Below, piece after piece: positions 13,807 through 21,321 of a stretch of 22,241 nt of DNA. Source of the stretch: Pelosinus fermentans (GTDB lineage: Bacteria > Bacillota > Negativicutes > DSM-13327); assembly GCA_002434245.1 (NCBI GenBank), contig DJJR01000021.1, positions 1 to 22,241 on the forward strand, in the 5' to 3' direction. Both the position numbers and the translations under genes were made by a program. How positions within the stretch are numbered: position 1 is the first letter of the stretch; each line of letters starts with the position of its first letter. The notes beneath the pieces are model-generated. The model worked only from the letters and a program-made list of their open reading frames with translations. It did no database searches and had not been told where the DNA came from.

Positions 13807-15654
13807 TTATGATTTTTTTTTAGTTATTTCAAACTTAACAAAGAATTCTGTTCCCTTTGGTCCTGTTTTAAAGTTAATTTTAGCATTATGTCTAGCAGCA
13901 ATACTATAACATACAGGCAAGCCTAATCCTGTGCCGCTATCTTTTGTCGTTTGAAACGGCATTCCAATATTATCCAAAATTTCACTTTTAATTCCAGTTC
14001 CTTGGTCGGCTATAGCCAAAACTACTGCTTGCTCTTCGCAATAAGTCTTTATCCTCACCTCTCCTTTATTTTCCATTGCTTCCAATCCATTGCGAACCAT
14101 ATTGAGAATGACTTGTCTAATTTCTTTTTCATCAATAAATAAATCAGGAATTTCATCTAATTCTAAGATTATATTTTTATTAGTTACTATCGCATCAGCT
14201 TGAAGAAGGGGCATAAGAGCTTTTATAATTTCATTCAAATTAGCATATTTACAATTAACTGCTTTATTCTTTGCCAAGGATAAGAACTCAGATATAATCC
14301 CATTCGCACGATCTAATTCTTCAATCATAATGCTGTAAAAAGATGCATTATGAGAGTTTTTTTCTTTCTTGGCAAGCATTTGTAGAAAACCACGTACTGT
14401 TGTCATGGGATTGCGTACTTCATGAGCAATCCCAGCTGCCATTTCCCCAATAATATTCAATTGGTCTAACCTAGCAATCTGCTTTTCAATTTCTTTTTGT
14501 TTTATTGTATTCCATAAGATCATTTCATTTTGTTGTTGAATTTTTTTGAAATTTTCCTTTAGTTTCTCAGCCATATCATTAAAAGCAGTGGCTAATATAC
14601 CAAATTCATTTTTATCCCTAAGATCTACTCTATACTCTAAATTACCATTAGCTAGAGCTATAACGCCTTCTGTTAATCCAGTGATTGGTCCTATTACATA
14701 TTTCTTGGTTACCAGAAAAATGGAACCTAAAATTAAAGCTAGCATTATAAAGTAAGCAATAAAGATCGGAGTCATAATTTTCTTTACTTTTCCAGATAAT
14801 TCTGATTCATCAATAATAGCAATTGCTCTCCACCCTGATAAATCTGATGTATTTACACAAGCTAATTGTTTCTTGCCATCTATAGTAATTTGTTCTATCC
14901 TTCCATCACGCGCGAGATCCATCAATTCAGGAAGACCAATTTCCTGTGGGGTTTTCATTATCCATTCATCATGTTCAGGACATACAATGATTTTATTCTG
15001 AGGACTCAATATAATTACATAGCCACTTGTACCAATCTCAAACTGTTTTACTTCCTTTTCTAACTCATGCAATCCCCATCCTGCAACCACAACACCGACA
15101 ACTGCATTATCACGTTCAACCGTGCGCGCAACTGCAACAGTGAATTCTCCTGTTGTTTGCATATAATAGGGCTCTGTCAAATAAGCGGTCCCTTTGTGCT
15201 TTACTGCATCTTTGTACCACATTCGAGATCTCGGATCATATCCTGACTCTGTAAAAAAGCTAGGGTACTCTATATAGCCTCCTTGCTCTGTTCCAAATCC
15301 TATTCCTAAGGTACGAAGGAAAATACTTTCATAATTAGCAAAAAAGTGATGTAAAGTAGGGTCAATCATTGTAGAACTTGCGATTTGGCGATCTCCTACA
15401 ATATCAGCTAATTCTGACGTTCGATCATCCATCGCTAATAATGATATAGCTTCATAAGCTGGTTTAATTGCTCCATCATTGATCTTATTATGTATTTTAC
15501 TTAATATTTCATAGGTATAATATTCAAAATTCTCATGTACCTGCTTCGTTATCACCTTCTCTATATAGAGTCCCCCCGCAACGAAAGGTGCGATACAAAC
15601 CAGTAATGTCCATACAATAAACTGAAATCCGATAGATTGTTTTTTTATTTTCAT
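13807..15654 (-). CDS. dCache sensor histidine kinase, sporulation-kinase type
   Basis: A 615-residue membrane kinase. Membrane helix 1 spans about 12-30. The extracytoplasmic double-Cache sensor covers about 35-290 and includes DPRSRMWYKDAVKHKGTAYL and GEFTVAVARTV, typical of ligand-binding dCache domains. Helix 2 spans about 293-315 and HAMP about 316-370 (GPITGLTEGVIALANGNLEY). The H-box GIAHEVRNPMTTVRGFLQML has H411. The ATPase shows NMVRNGLEAM, G1 DQGTGI and G2 DSGTGLGLPV. This H-box resembles Bacillus KinB-type kinases that feed Spo0F/Spo0A. No response regulator is adjacent, so it is an orphan kinase and a phosphorelay partner elsewhere is plausible. The start is ATG with TGAGG upstream. 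The next gene in the unit encodes the acetyltransferase. The dCache ligand may be an amino acid or organic acid; this is unknown. Confidence 0.92.
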   Translation of the reverse strand: MKIKKQSIGFQFIVWTLLVCIAPFVAGGLYIEKVITKQVHENFEYYTYEILSKIHNKINDGAIKPAYEAISLLAMDDRTSELADIVGDRQIASSTMIDPTLHHFFANYESIFLRTLGIGFGTEQGGYIEYPSFFTESGYDPRSRMWYKDAVKHKGTAYLTEPYYMQTTGEFTVAVARTVERDNAVVGVVVAGWGLHELEKEVKQFEIGTSGYVIILSPQNKIIVCPEHDEWIMKTPQEIGLPELMDLARDGRIEQITIDGKKQLACVNTSDLSGWRAIAIIDESELSGKVKKIMTPIFIAYFIMLALILGSIFLVTKKYVIGPITGLTEGVIALANGNLEYRVDLRDKNEFGILATAFNDMAEKLKENFKKIQQQNEMILWNTIKQKEIEKQIARLDQLNIIGEMAAGIAHEVRNPMTTVRGFLQMLAKKEKNSHNASFYSIMIEELDRANGIISEFLSLAKNKAVNCKYANLNEIIKALMPLLQADAIVTNKNIILELDEIPDLFIDEKEIRQVILNMVRNGLEAMENKGEVRIKTYCEEQAVVLAIADQGTGIKSEILDNIGMPFQTTKDSGTGLGLPVCYSIAARHNAKINFKTGPKGTEFFVKFEITKKKS

Positions 15655-15853
15655 AATAACCTCAAAACAAACGTAGGAATTATTTCTGATACGAATAGCA
15701 ATACATGTAACTTTTTGTAAACTTCTCCGTTAATTTGAAATTTCCTTGTTTATAATGCTAATAAAAATTTCAAAAGAATACTTAACCGCTAAAATTAAAT
15801 AGTATTAAGAATGATTAGGTAAGAAAAATGCTTCGCATCTTTAACAAATAAAG
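15655..15853. other. A/T-rich leader of the orphan kinase gene
   Basis: About 200 bases precede the kinase start. They contain no reading frame worth calling. I found no -35/-10 pair close to consensus, although TATAAA and TAATTC stretches occur on the minus strand. The far end merges into the CGAAG-type repeat at 15854. Confidence 0.4.
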
Positions 15854-15900
15854 CCTTTTGAACCACGAAGACGCGAAGAATAAAAAGAACACGAAGTAAA
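15854..15900 (+). repeat. CGAAG-type short repeat, copy 1
   Basis: CCTTTTGAACCACGAAG is followed by ACGCGAAGAA and AACACGAAGT. The same layout, with the same preceding AATAAA and TTTTGAA, recurs at 21018-21079. The motif differs from the CAGAG repeat, has no inverted partner here and lies just beyond the topB terminator. Confidence 0.6.
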
Positions 15901-15908
15901 CATCAAAG

Positions 15909-15939
15909 AAGGCCAGCACCTTAGTAGGTTACTGGCCTT
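15909..15939 (-). terminator. Terminator of topB
   Basis: An 8-bp stem (AAGGCCAG with CTGGCCTT) can be extended by a few interrupted pairs. It lies 14 bases past the topB stop codon. The minus-strand tail is CTTTGATG, only modestly T-rich. The plus-strand tail is TTCCATTTC. Confidence 0.7.
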
Positions 15940-15953
15940 TTCCATTTCAGATT

Positions 15954-18146
15954 CTATTTTAGCTGTAATTTTGCCAGGGCTTCTGCCATGGCAGAATTAA
16001 ACGGTCCATCGCTTCCTTTGCTTTGTTCTCTCATATATTTAGCGACTTCGCCCTTTGAGCTTTTGGTGCTTTCCTTCTTTTTTCGTTCATTGAACGTGGA
16101 AAGTTTTTCTCGGAAGCCGCAGCTGCAGACAAAGATCTGTCCTTCACCCTCACCGCGTAATTCCAATTTTTTATGACACGTAGAGCACCTGGCATTCGTT
16201 ATTATGGAGAGATTTTTACGATGCCCGCATTCTCGATCCTGACAAACAAGCATTTTTCCTTTCTTGCCATTCACTTCTAGCATGAACTTTCCGCATTCCG
16301 GACATTTCGTTCGAGTAAGATTGTCATGCCTAAACTTATCTTGGCTGTTTTTGATCTCACTTACAACCACTTGCGCATATTTTTTCATGTCATTAATAAA
16401 AATATTTTTATTCAGACTTCCTTTTGCAATATAGCCTAGTTTCTGTTCCCATTGAGCAGTCAAGGCTGGGGATTTTAGATCTTCAGGAACCAATGCCAAT
16501 AGCTGCTTTCCTTTGGCAGTAATAAAAATATTCTTGCCATTTTTTTCGATTAAGAAGCTGTTAAATAATTTCTCAATCACATCCGCTCTCGTAGCTACCG
16601 TGCCGAGACCGCCTGTTTCTCCAATGGTTTTTTTCAAGGCTTCACTTTCATTACTCATATACTTAACAGGATTCTCCATAGCTGATAATAAGGTGCCTTC
16701 ATTAAAAGGCGCAGGAGGTTTTGTCTCTCCTTTGGTAAGATTCACGCTAGTAATCGATATGGTATCCCCTCGATTGATCTTGGGTAATAATTGCTCCACT
16801 ACATCTTCTTTTACCTCATCGTCCTCACCAGCATGTTCATAAATTGCCTTCCATCCTTGGGCAATAATCGTTTTACCCGTGGCAATAAAGACTTCGCCGC
16901 CAATTCTAGCCTTTAGAGTGATTTGCTCATACTCAAATGGCGGATATAAAGCTGCTAAAAATCGTTTTACAACCAAATCATATATTTTTCTCTCCATATC
17001 ACTCATAGAACTTAGCATTGGCATCTGCTCTGTTGGGATAATCGCATGATGATCAGAGACTTTATTATTATCAACAAAAGAGGAATTTCCTTTAATGGGC
17101 TTTTTCAAAATGGCAGAGGCTATCTGAGAATAAGGACCTACACTGCATGCTTTGACCCGATCCTTGAGGGTATCGATAATATCCGTAGAAATATATCTCG
17201 AATCCGTACGAGGGTAGGTTAGCACCTTATAATTCTCATACAATCTCTGCATAATAGAGGTAGTTTCTTTTGGTGACAAGCCAAATAAACGGTTACCATC
17301 TCGCTGCAGTTCTGTTAAATCATATAATTGGGGAGAAAACTTCTTTTTATAAGCTTTGTCAATTTCCACCACTTCAGCATTTTTATTCTTAACCGTATTT
17401 AAGATTGCTTCACAAACGCTTTTATCAAAGGTTCGCGTATTTTTTGAATTCTTGTCCTGCCAGATTAGTTTTAAATGATTGCTGCCAGTTGCAGAAATTC
17501 CATAATATTCTTTTGGTTTAAAGGTTTTAATTTCCTCTTCTCTGGCTGCAATAATGGCTAACGTTGGCGTTTGTACTCTGCCGCAAGAAAGCTGGGCATT
17601 GTATTTGCACGTTAGAGCGCGAGTCGCATTTATTCCCACAAGCCAATCCACCTCCGCCCGGGCAACGGCAGAAGCATAGAGACTTTCATATTCTTTGCCA
17701 GGCCTAAGTTTGCTAAAGCCTTCCTTAATGGCTTTATCCGTGACGGAAGAAATCCACAGCCGCTTAATGGGTTTATTGATATGTGCCTTTTCAATAATCC
17801 AGCGGGCAACCAGTTCCCCCTCCCGCCCCGCATCTGTGGCAATTACAATCTCGCTTACATCTTTGCGCGTCATTTGCGTTTTTACCGTGTTGAACTGTTT
17901 GCCGCTTTGCTTAATGACAACCAGCTTTAATTGTGTGGGCAGCATGGGTAAATCTTCTAGCTTCCAGGATTTATACTTATCATCATACACCTCTGGATCT
18001 GCTAAGGTTACTAAATGCCCTAATGCCCAGGTAACAATATGTTTTTCTCCCTCAAAATAGCCATTTTCTTTTCGATTACAACGTAACACTCTGGCTAAAT
18101 CCCTACCAACAGAAGGTTTTTCCGCTAACACTAATACTTTACTCAT
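15954..18146 (-). CDS. topB: DNA topoisomerase III
   Basis: A 730-residue type IA topoisomerase that relaxes and decatenates DNA by passing a single strand through a transient break. The TOPRIM domain covers about 1-150, with E9 in LAEKPS and the acidic motif DAGREGE (D105 to E111). This is the form common in Firmicute TopB proteins, where G107 replaces the second Asp of DxDxE. The catalytic tyrosine is Y311 in YPRTDSRYIS. The gate-forming core runs to about 600, including ATRADVIEKL. Two four-cysteine zinc ribbons follow: CPECG...CQDRECG and CSTCH...CSCG. The tail is lysine-rich. E. coli TopB is shorter and lacks these ribbons. The ATG has AAGGA upstream. Two promoter-like sites lie at 18246-18315. 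No conjugation genes are nearby, so this looks like the chromosomal copy. Confidence 0.95.
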   Translation of the reverse strand: MSKVLVLAEKPSVGRDLARVLRCNRKENGYFEGEKHIVTWALGHLVTLADPEVYDDKYKSWKLEDLPMLPTQLKLVVIKQSGKQFNTVKTQMTRKDVSEIVIATDAGREGELVARWIIEKAHINKPIKRLWISSVTDKAIKEGFSKLRPGKEYESLYASAVARAEVDWLVGINATRALTCKYNAQLSCGRVQTPTLAIIAAREEEIKTFKPKEYYGISATGSNHLKLIWQDKNSKNTRTFDKSVCEAILNTVKNKNAEVVEIDKAYKKKFSPQLYDLTELQRDGNRLFGLSPKETTSIMQRLYENYKVLTYPRTDSRYISTDIIDTLKDRVKACSVGPYSQIASAILKKPIKGNSSFVDNNKVSDHHAIIPTEQMPMLSSMSDMERKIYDLVVKRFLAALYPPFEYEQITLKARIGGEVFIATGKTIIAQGWKAIYEHAGEDDEVKEDVVEQLLPKINRGDTISITSVNLTKGETKPPAPFNEGTLLSAMENPVKYMSNESEALKKTIGETGGLGTVATRADVIEKLFNSFLIEKNGKNIFITAKGKQLLALVPEDLKSPALTAQWEQKLGYIAKGSLNKNIFINDMKKYAQVVVSEIKNSQDKFRHDNLTRTKCPECGKFMLEVNGKKGKMLVCQDRECGHRKNLSIITNARCSTCHKKLELRGEGEGQIFVCSCGFREKLSTFNERKKKESTKSSKGEVAKYMREQSKGSDGPFNSAMAEALAKLQLK

Positions 18147-18245
18147 TATACAGTCCTTTCCCTATACAACTGCTCTGGCAAAACTTTTTGATTCAACAAA
18201 GTTTCTCTTGCAGGAGTTTATTTCCTTTTTATACAATCTATGCTT

Positions 18246-18274
18246 ATATTAATCTTTTACACGCTATAAGTCAA
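18246..18274 (-). promoter_or_regulatory. Possible proximal topB promoter
   Basis: TTGACT, a 17-base spacer and TAATAT on the minus strand give 5/6 and 4/6 matches to sigma-A consensus. It would start transcription about 95 bases before the topB ATG. It lies 12 bases downstream of a better candidate, so the two may act in tandem. Confidence 0.4.
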
Positions 18275-18285
18275 AATGTACCCCA

Positions 18286-18315
18286 ATTATACCTTCCTCA
18301 TTCAAAGCAAGTCAA
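18286..18315 (-). promoter_or_regulatory. Probable main topB promoter
   Basis: TTGACT, an 18-base spacer and a perfect TATAAT lie on the minus strand, between the epimerase terminator hairpin and topB. The leader would be about 130 bases. This is the best sigma-A type promoter in the window by eye. Confidence 0.65.
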
Positions 18316-18357
18316 CAAATGGAAAACGTTCTTTCCTTAAATAGAGTTCCAAGCATA

Positions 18358-18416
18358 AGAATCATAGTAATAATCCTGACATTTATGAAAAATGCCAGGA
18401 TTATTACTATGATTCT
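18358..18416 (-). terminator. Long hairpin at the end of the epimerase gene
   Basis: Two 27-base arms, AGAATCATAGTAATAATCCT and onward, are complementary except for one position and enclose 5 bases. The inner arm edge overlaps the last two bases of the epimerase TAG stop codon. On the plus strand it is followed by ATTTTTT; on the minus strand only by TTATGCTT. It is unusually long for a terminator and could be bidirectional or derived from a small palindromic element. Confidence 0.7.
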
Positions 18417-19329
18417 ATTTTTTAAAGATATGTGTTAAGGCATCGGCAAGGCAAGGATACTGAAAGGTATAGCCTTGCTGCAGCAAGCGCTTAGGATACA
18501 CCTTCTGGCTCTTTAATAAGACCTCTTGTGCCATATCGCCGAACAGTATTGTTGCTAAGAAAGCTGGAATACGAGTACGGCTTTTACTACCCAGCACTCT
18601 TCCCAGTTCTTCCATAAATTCCTGCATCGTGACAGCATTGGGAGTACAAGCATTATACGCCCCCTGCCATTCTTCACACTCAACTGCCTGCAGAATCAAG
18701 TTCACAAGATCATCAAGATGAATCCAAGACATCCATTGCTGTCCATCTCCAATATAACCGCCAACACCAAAGCGAAAGGGCAGAACGACCTTCGGCAGCA
18801 TGCCGCCATCCAATCCAAGTACATGACCAAATCGTAAACGCAGGACACGTACTCCCAAGCTTTCCGTTTTTACAGCCTCCCCTTCCCAGGCTCGACATAC
18901 ATCGGCTAAGAAGCCATGACCGTTTCCACTGCTTTCTGTGAATCGCTGCTTAGGATGAGAGCCATAGTAGCCAATCGCTGATGCATTGATTAATACCTTG
19001 GGATAGGGCAGCCCCAGTTTTTGATTTTGAAGAATGCTATCAACAATACAAGAAGTGATTTTTACTCTACTGTTTATGATCTCTTGGCAAACACCGGAAT
19101 TCCATCTGCTGCCTGCAATACTTTCACCAGCTAGATTAATAATACAGCTTGTCCCCGCAATCGCAGCAGAAGTGAATAGTTTTCCCGGCTCAGGCAATTG
19201 AACCATAGAGTCTCTTGGGTGATTCTTACTGTCACGAGAGACGATCTGAAATGTATTTCCCCGGGCTACTAATTGTTTGACAACGGCTCGACCTACAAAG
19301 CCAGTCCCTCCGATTATCAATAGACTCAC
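18415..19329 (-). CDS. TIGR01777 family NAD-dependent epimerase/dehydratase-like protein
   Basis: A 304-residue extended short-chain dehydrogenase/reductase-like protein (SDR39U1, YfcH, YfhF group). The Rossmann motif GGTGFVG is at residues 7-13. Family hallmarks follow: INLAGESIAGSRWN, ASAIGYYGS, a YYG in place of the classical YxxxK, LRFGHVLGLDGGMLPK, WMSWIHLDDLV and GAYNACTPNAVTM. The C-terminal DUF1731 segment covers about 250-300, ending FQYPCLADALTHIF. The enzymatic role of this family is unknown; older annotations as cell division inhibitor are not supported. The start is GTG with AAAGGAG 10 bases upstream, a rather long spacing. The CC/Se-motif gene ends 102 bases upstream with no clear terminator between, so cotranscription is possible. 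Confidence 0.92.
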   Translation of the reverse strand: MSLLIIGGTGFVGRAVVKQLVARGNTFQIVSRDSKNHPRDSMVQLPEPGKLFTSAAIAGTSCIINLAGESIAGSRWNSGVCQEIINSRVKITSCIVDSILQNQKLGLPYPKVLINASAIGYYGSHPKQRFTESSGNGHGFLADVCRAWEGEAVKTESLGVRVLRLRFGHVLGLDGGMLPKVVLPFRFGVGGYIGDGQQWMSWIHLDDLVNLILQAVECEEWQGAYNACTPNAVTMQEFMEELGRVLGSKSRTRIPAFLATILFGDMAQEVLLKSQKVYPKRLLQQGYTFQYPCLADALTHIFKK

Positions 19330-19431
19330 CAGCTGCTCACTCCTTTAGTCATCCTTCTCTCACCCTTCATTTCTACTCATCCGGCCAAACTCCTTCATTA
19401 TGTATCCCAAAAGAAATCGGGCTTACAGGAG

Positions 19432-19716
19432 TCAGATTACTTTCCATCCTTTAATATATAAGTTTTTAATTTTTAAGAAACTTCTTACCTCAACAGTAAG
19501 AGGAACATTTGTATAAAAATCCTGGGGCACATATACAGTAATTCCATCAATTTCATTTATAGTATACCCCTGATCGATTGATGGATTTCCCAAATATACA
19601 GAGGGTCCAAAATCAACACTGCCACAACAAAGTCCAGTCGGGCCGTTTTGAATCACATACACAGGCTTCTTTTTCGTAAGTATATACTCCTTGGCCGCAT
19701 CACTAACTCTAAGCAT
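19432..19716 (-). CDS. Small CC/Se-motif family protein, HesB-like
   Basis: A 94-residue cytoplasmic protein that I place in the CC/Se-motif (HesB-like, IscA-like) group of small proteins. Evidence is the N-terminal LRVSDAAKEYILTKKKPV, typical of HesB-like folds, and GPTGLCCGSVDFGPSVYLG, where the vicinal C30-C31 sits in the position that is Cys-Cys or Sec in relatives. A later segment, NEIDGITVYVPQDF, resembles the family's last strand region. The function is not known to me; a redox or metal-binding role is suggested only by the cysteines. I chose the ATG at 19716 because AGAGGAGAGGG stands right upstream. An in-frame TTG at 19746 would add ten residues that do not fit the family. No UGA occurs in the frame, so it is the cysteine form. 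Confidence 0.65.
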   Translation of the reverse strand: MLRVSDAAKEYILTKKKPVYVIQNGPTGLCCGSVDFGPSVYLGNPSIDQGYTINEIDGITVYVPQDFYTNVPLTVEVRSFLKIKNLYIKGWKVI

Positions 19717-19820
19717 ACTATCCCTCTCCTCTTTAATTATCAGCAAACATGGGATTGCTTCGCTCTGCTCGCAACGGCTATGAAATAAATCATAGGAGTA
19801 TCAGAAAAGACACGCTATTT

Positions 19821-20005
19821 GGGCTTTTCTTGATCATGGCAAACAGAGCAAATAGAACGTTTAACCACAGAGACGCAGAGGACGCTGAGGGGAATTTTTA
19901 ACCCTATCTGTCTTTTCTCTGTGTTCTCTGCGTCTCTGCGGTTAAATTTTTTCCCCCAAGCATTTTTTATGCCTTTTTAGGGGGGCTTTTCTTGATAATG
20001 ACAAA
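19821..20005 (+). repeat. Composite palindromic repeat, full copy bounded by direct repeats
   Basis: The unit begins and ends with a 23-base direct repeat (19821-19843 and 19983-20005) of the form GGGCTTTTCTTGAT-N-ATG-N-CAAA, with 2 differences. Between them are GAGCAAATAGAACG, the left arm AACCACAGAGACGCAGAGGA and onward, the spacer TTTTTAACCCTATCTGTC, the right arm CTCTGTGTTCTCTGCGTCTC with GCGGTT, and an A/T-rich tail with GCATTTTTTATGCC. The arms pair almost perfectly over about 27 bases. No reading frame of note is inside. Confidence 0.85.
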
Positions 20006-20041
20006 TTGATAGTACTTCCTTCTTCCACTATTGTATCCCCA

Positions 20042-20083
20042 CCTCATTGCACTAGCAATACTTGTTTTTAATCTGCAATGAGG
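20042..20083. repeat. Inverted repeat beside the small membrane ORF
   Basis: Perfect 10-base arms (CCTCATTGCA and TGCAATGAGG) enclose 22 bases and can be extended imperfectly by G-C pairs. It lies 12 bases past the small ORF stop codon. On the plus strand GTGCGCTTTTTATAT follows, so it resembles a terminator facing right. On the minus strand, where the ORF lies, no T-run follows. Confidence 0.4.
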
Positions 20084-20094
20084 GGGTGCGCTTT

Positions 20095-20250
20095 TTATAT
20101 ACATCCTAACAGCCATGATCCTCCAAAATAAAGTGCCGCTAGAATCAATAGCAGAAAGATAAAGCTGCCAAAATTAAAACAGAGCAAACATAACAGTAAA
20201 AAAATAATAGTAATACCAGAATGATCCATTACAAAGCTGACCCACTCCAT
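20095..20250 (-). CDS. Putative 51-residue hydrophobic membrane peptide
   Basis: A short reading frame of 51 codons. It starts at an ATG 8 bases after GAGGGGGG and ends at TAA. The translation begins MEWVSFVMDHSG. An almost unbroken hydrophobic stretch follows: ITIIFLLLCLLCFNFGSFIF and then LLLILAALYFGGSWLLGCI. This would form two short helices or one hairpin in the membrane. An alternative ATG 6 bases earlier is too close to the ribosome binding site. No family is recognised. A good ribosome binding site and a sensible membrane composition favour a real gene, but its small size leaves doubt. The rest of the gap 19717-20409 holds a repeat, an inverted repeat and the leader of the plus-strand gene. 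Confidence 0.5.
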   Translation of the reverse strand: MEWVSFVMDHSGITIIFLLLCLLCFNFGSFIFLLLILAALYFGGSWLLGCI

Positions 20251-20409
20251 CCCCATTCCCCCCTCTTCTTAAACGTCCCTGGTTATGTATTATATGCTTT
20301 GCAATCCTATTATGTTTTCAATCATAAGATAAAAAATATTCAAGTCTTCTTTATGCTTGTACTTTATGATATCCTATATTTAGGAAAGAAAATTATATGA
20401 GGTGAGATT

Positions 20410-21012
20410 ATGACTCGTTTTAAGAAATTTTTGATTCTAATTGCTTTTCTGCAGCTTTATATTATTTTAACCCCCTTACCAGCTCTTGCTTATAACACGT
20501 ATCATGTTGCTGTGGTACCTTTAGTTAATACTGCAAATTGCCAAGATGAAGAGATTCTAGAATTGATTCAAACAAAAGTTACGAATAAATTCAAATTTCC
20601 CTTTTATGAAATCATTCCCATAGAATCCGCAGCTGGGACAGTACAAAAAGACACGCTAAAAAAGCTAAAAAATAAAGTTGCCATGGAACAGCTGGCAAAC
20701 GATCTTTCTGCAGATATCGTGATTGGTATTGAACTTGTCGATGCCCAATCAGCAACTGTAACCCCTTCCTTCTGGGGTCTTTATTCTGATGATGATGATA
20801 CCTATTTGGATACCAGAGTCTTGATAAAATGTTATGCATATACGGTCAAGGACGGTACATATTTGTCTCTAAGAGCTTCCAGTTCTGGCTTAGAGCCCAT
20901 GAGAGTTGACACAAACCTTTACAACTCTGTCGGGAAAGCAATGGATGAGCTCATTGGAAAATTGCCTTATAAAAGAGTTCCCGATGACGCTCTTACACCG
21001 AAGGTGAATTAA
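20410..21012 (+). CDS. Exported protein of unknown function, CsgG/LpoB-like N-terminal pattern
   Basis: A 200-residue protein, the first plus-strand gene. The signal peptide covers residues 1-27 (FLILIAFLQLYIILTPLPAL, cleavage after ALA). The mature part starts YNTYHVAVVPLVNTANC, and after DEEILELIQTKVTNKFKFPF comes YEIIPIE. Then AMEQLANDLSADIVIGIELV is followed by a beta-rich region. A strand VAVVPLVN, a helix and then YEIIP is the pattern of CsgG/LpoB-like domains in exported proteins. This is a resemblance by eye, not a family assignment. No lipobox is present; C43 lies well inside the mature part. The ATG has GAGGTGAGA upstream. A fallback reading is a Negativicutes-specific cell envelope protein. 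No terminator was found; repeats begin within 20 bases of its stop codon. Confidence 0.8.
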   Translation: MTRFKKFLILIAFLQLYIILTPLPALAYNTYHVAVVPLVNTANCQDEEILELIQTKVTNKFKFPFYEIIPIESAAGTVQKDTLKKLKNKVAMEQLANDLSADIVIGIELVDAQSATVTPSFWGLYSDDDDTYLDTRVLIKCYAYTVKDGTYLSLRASSSGLEPMRVDTNLYNSVGKAMDELIGKLPYKRVPDDALTPKVN

Positions 21013-21017
21013 AAGAA

Positions 21018-21079
21018 TAAAACATTTTGAATCGCGAAGGCGCGAAGAGGTGCAAAGAGGTGCAAAGAACACGAAAAGG
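21018..21079 (+). repeat. CGAAG-type short repeat, copy 2
   Basis: AATAAAACATTTTGAATCGC is followed by GAAGGCGCGAAG, two GAGGTGCAAA units and AACACGAAAAGG. It matches the copy at 15854-15900 in order and flank, with an added duplicated GAGGTGCAAA. It abuts the left end of the composite repeat at 21082 and lies just past the stop codon of the exported protein gene. Confidence 0.6.
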
Positions 21080-21081
21080 AA

Positions 21082-21260
21082 TTGATCACAATGCAAACAG
21101 AGCAAATAGAACGATTTAACCGCAGAGACGCAGAGGACGCTGAGGGGGATTTTGAACCCTATCTATCTTTTCTCTGTGTTCTCTGCATCTCTGCGGTTCG
21201 ATTATCTTTTTTCACGCATTTTCGATGCTCTTTAGAGAGACTTTTCTCTGATAATGACAA
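21082..21260 (+). repeat. Composite palindromic repeat, near-full copy
   Basis: It starts with a degraded end module (TTGATCACAATGCAAAC), then GAGCAAATAGAACG, the left arm AACCGCAGAGACGCAGAGGA and onward, the spacer TTTTGAACCCTATCTATC and the complementary right arm. It ends in CTTTTCTCTGATAATGACAA. The two arms pair with one or two mismatches. It fills most of the 309-base gap 21013-21321 between the two exported-protein genes; no gene was found in that gap. Confidence 0.8.
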
Positions 21261-21321
21261 TTTGAGATAACACCGCTGCGATTGATTCATCAATAAAACT
21301 TTAAAATCATAGGAGTGCTTT

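Noticed and set aside
17812..17834. DAGREGE in TopB as a broken TOPRIM site (second Asp replaced by Gly)
   Set aside because: As I recall, this form is common in Firmicute TopB proteins, and the rest of the active site, including Y311 and E9, is intact.
17695..18060. A 121-codon plus-strand reading frame inside topB, and a 122-codon frame at 5523-5891 inside the permease gene
   Set aside because: Both are shadows of strongly supported genes on the opposite strand and lack ribosome binding sites or recognisable domains.
19432..19746. Longer start of the CC/Se-motif gene at a TTG
   Set aside because: The ATG at 19716 has a strong AGAGGAGAGGG site directly upstream, and the extra ten residues do not look like part of the family.
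19821..20005. The composite repeat as a small insertion sequence or a riboswitch
   Set aside because: There is no reading frame for a transposase inside. Copies occur in both orientations at operon ends and beside unrelated genes, which does not fit a leader riboswitch.
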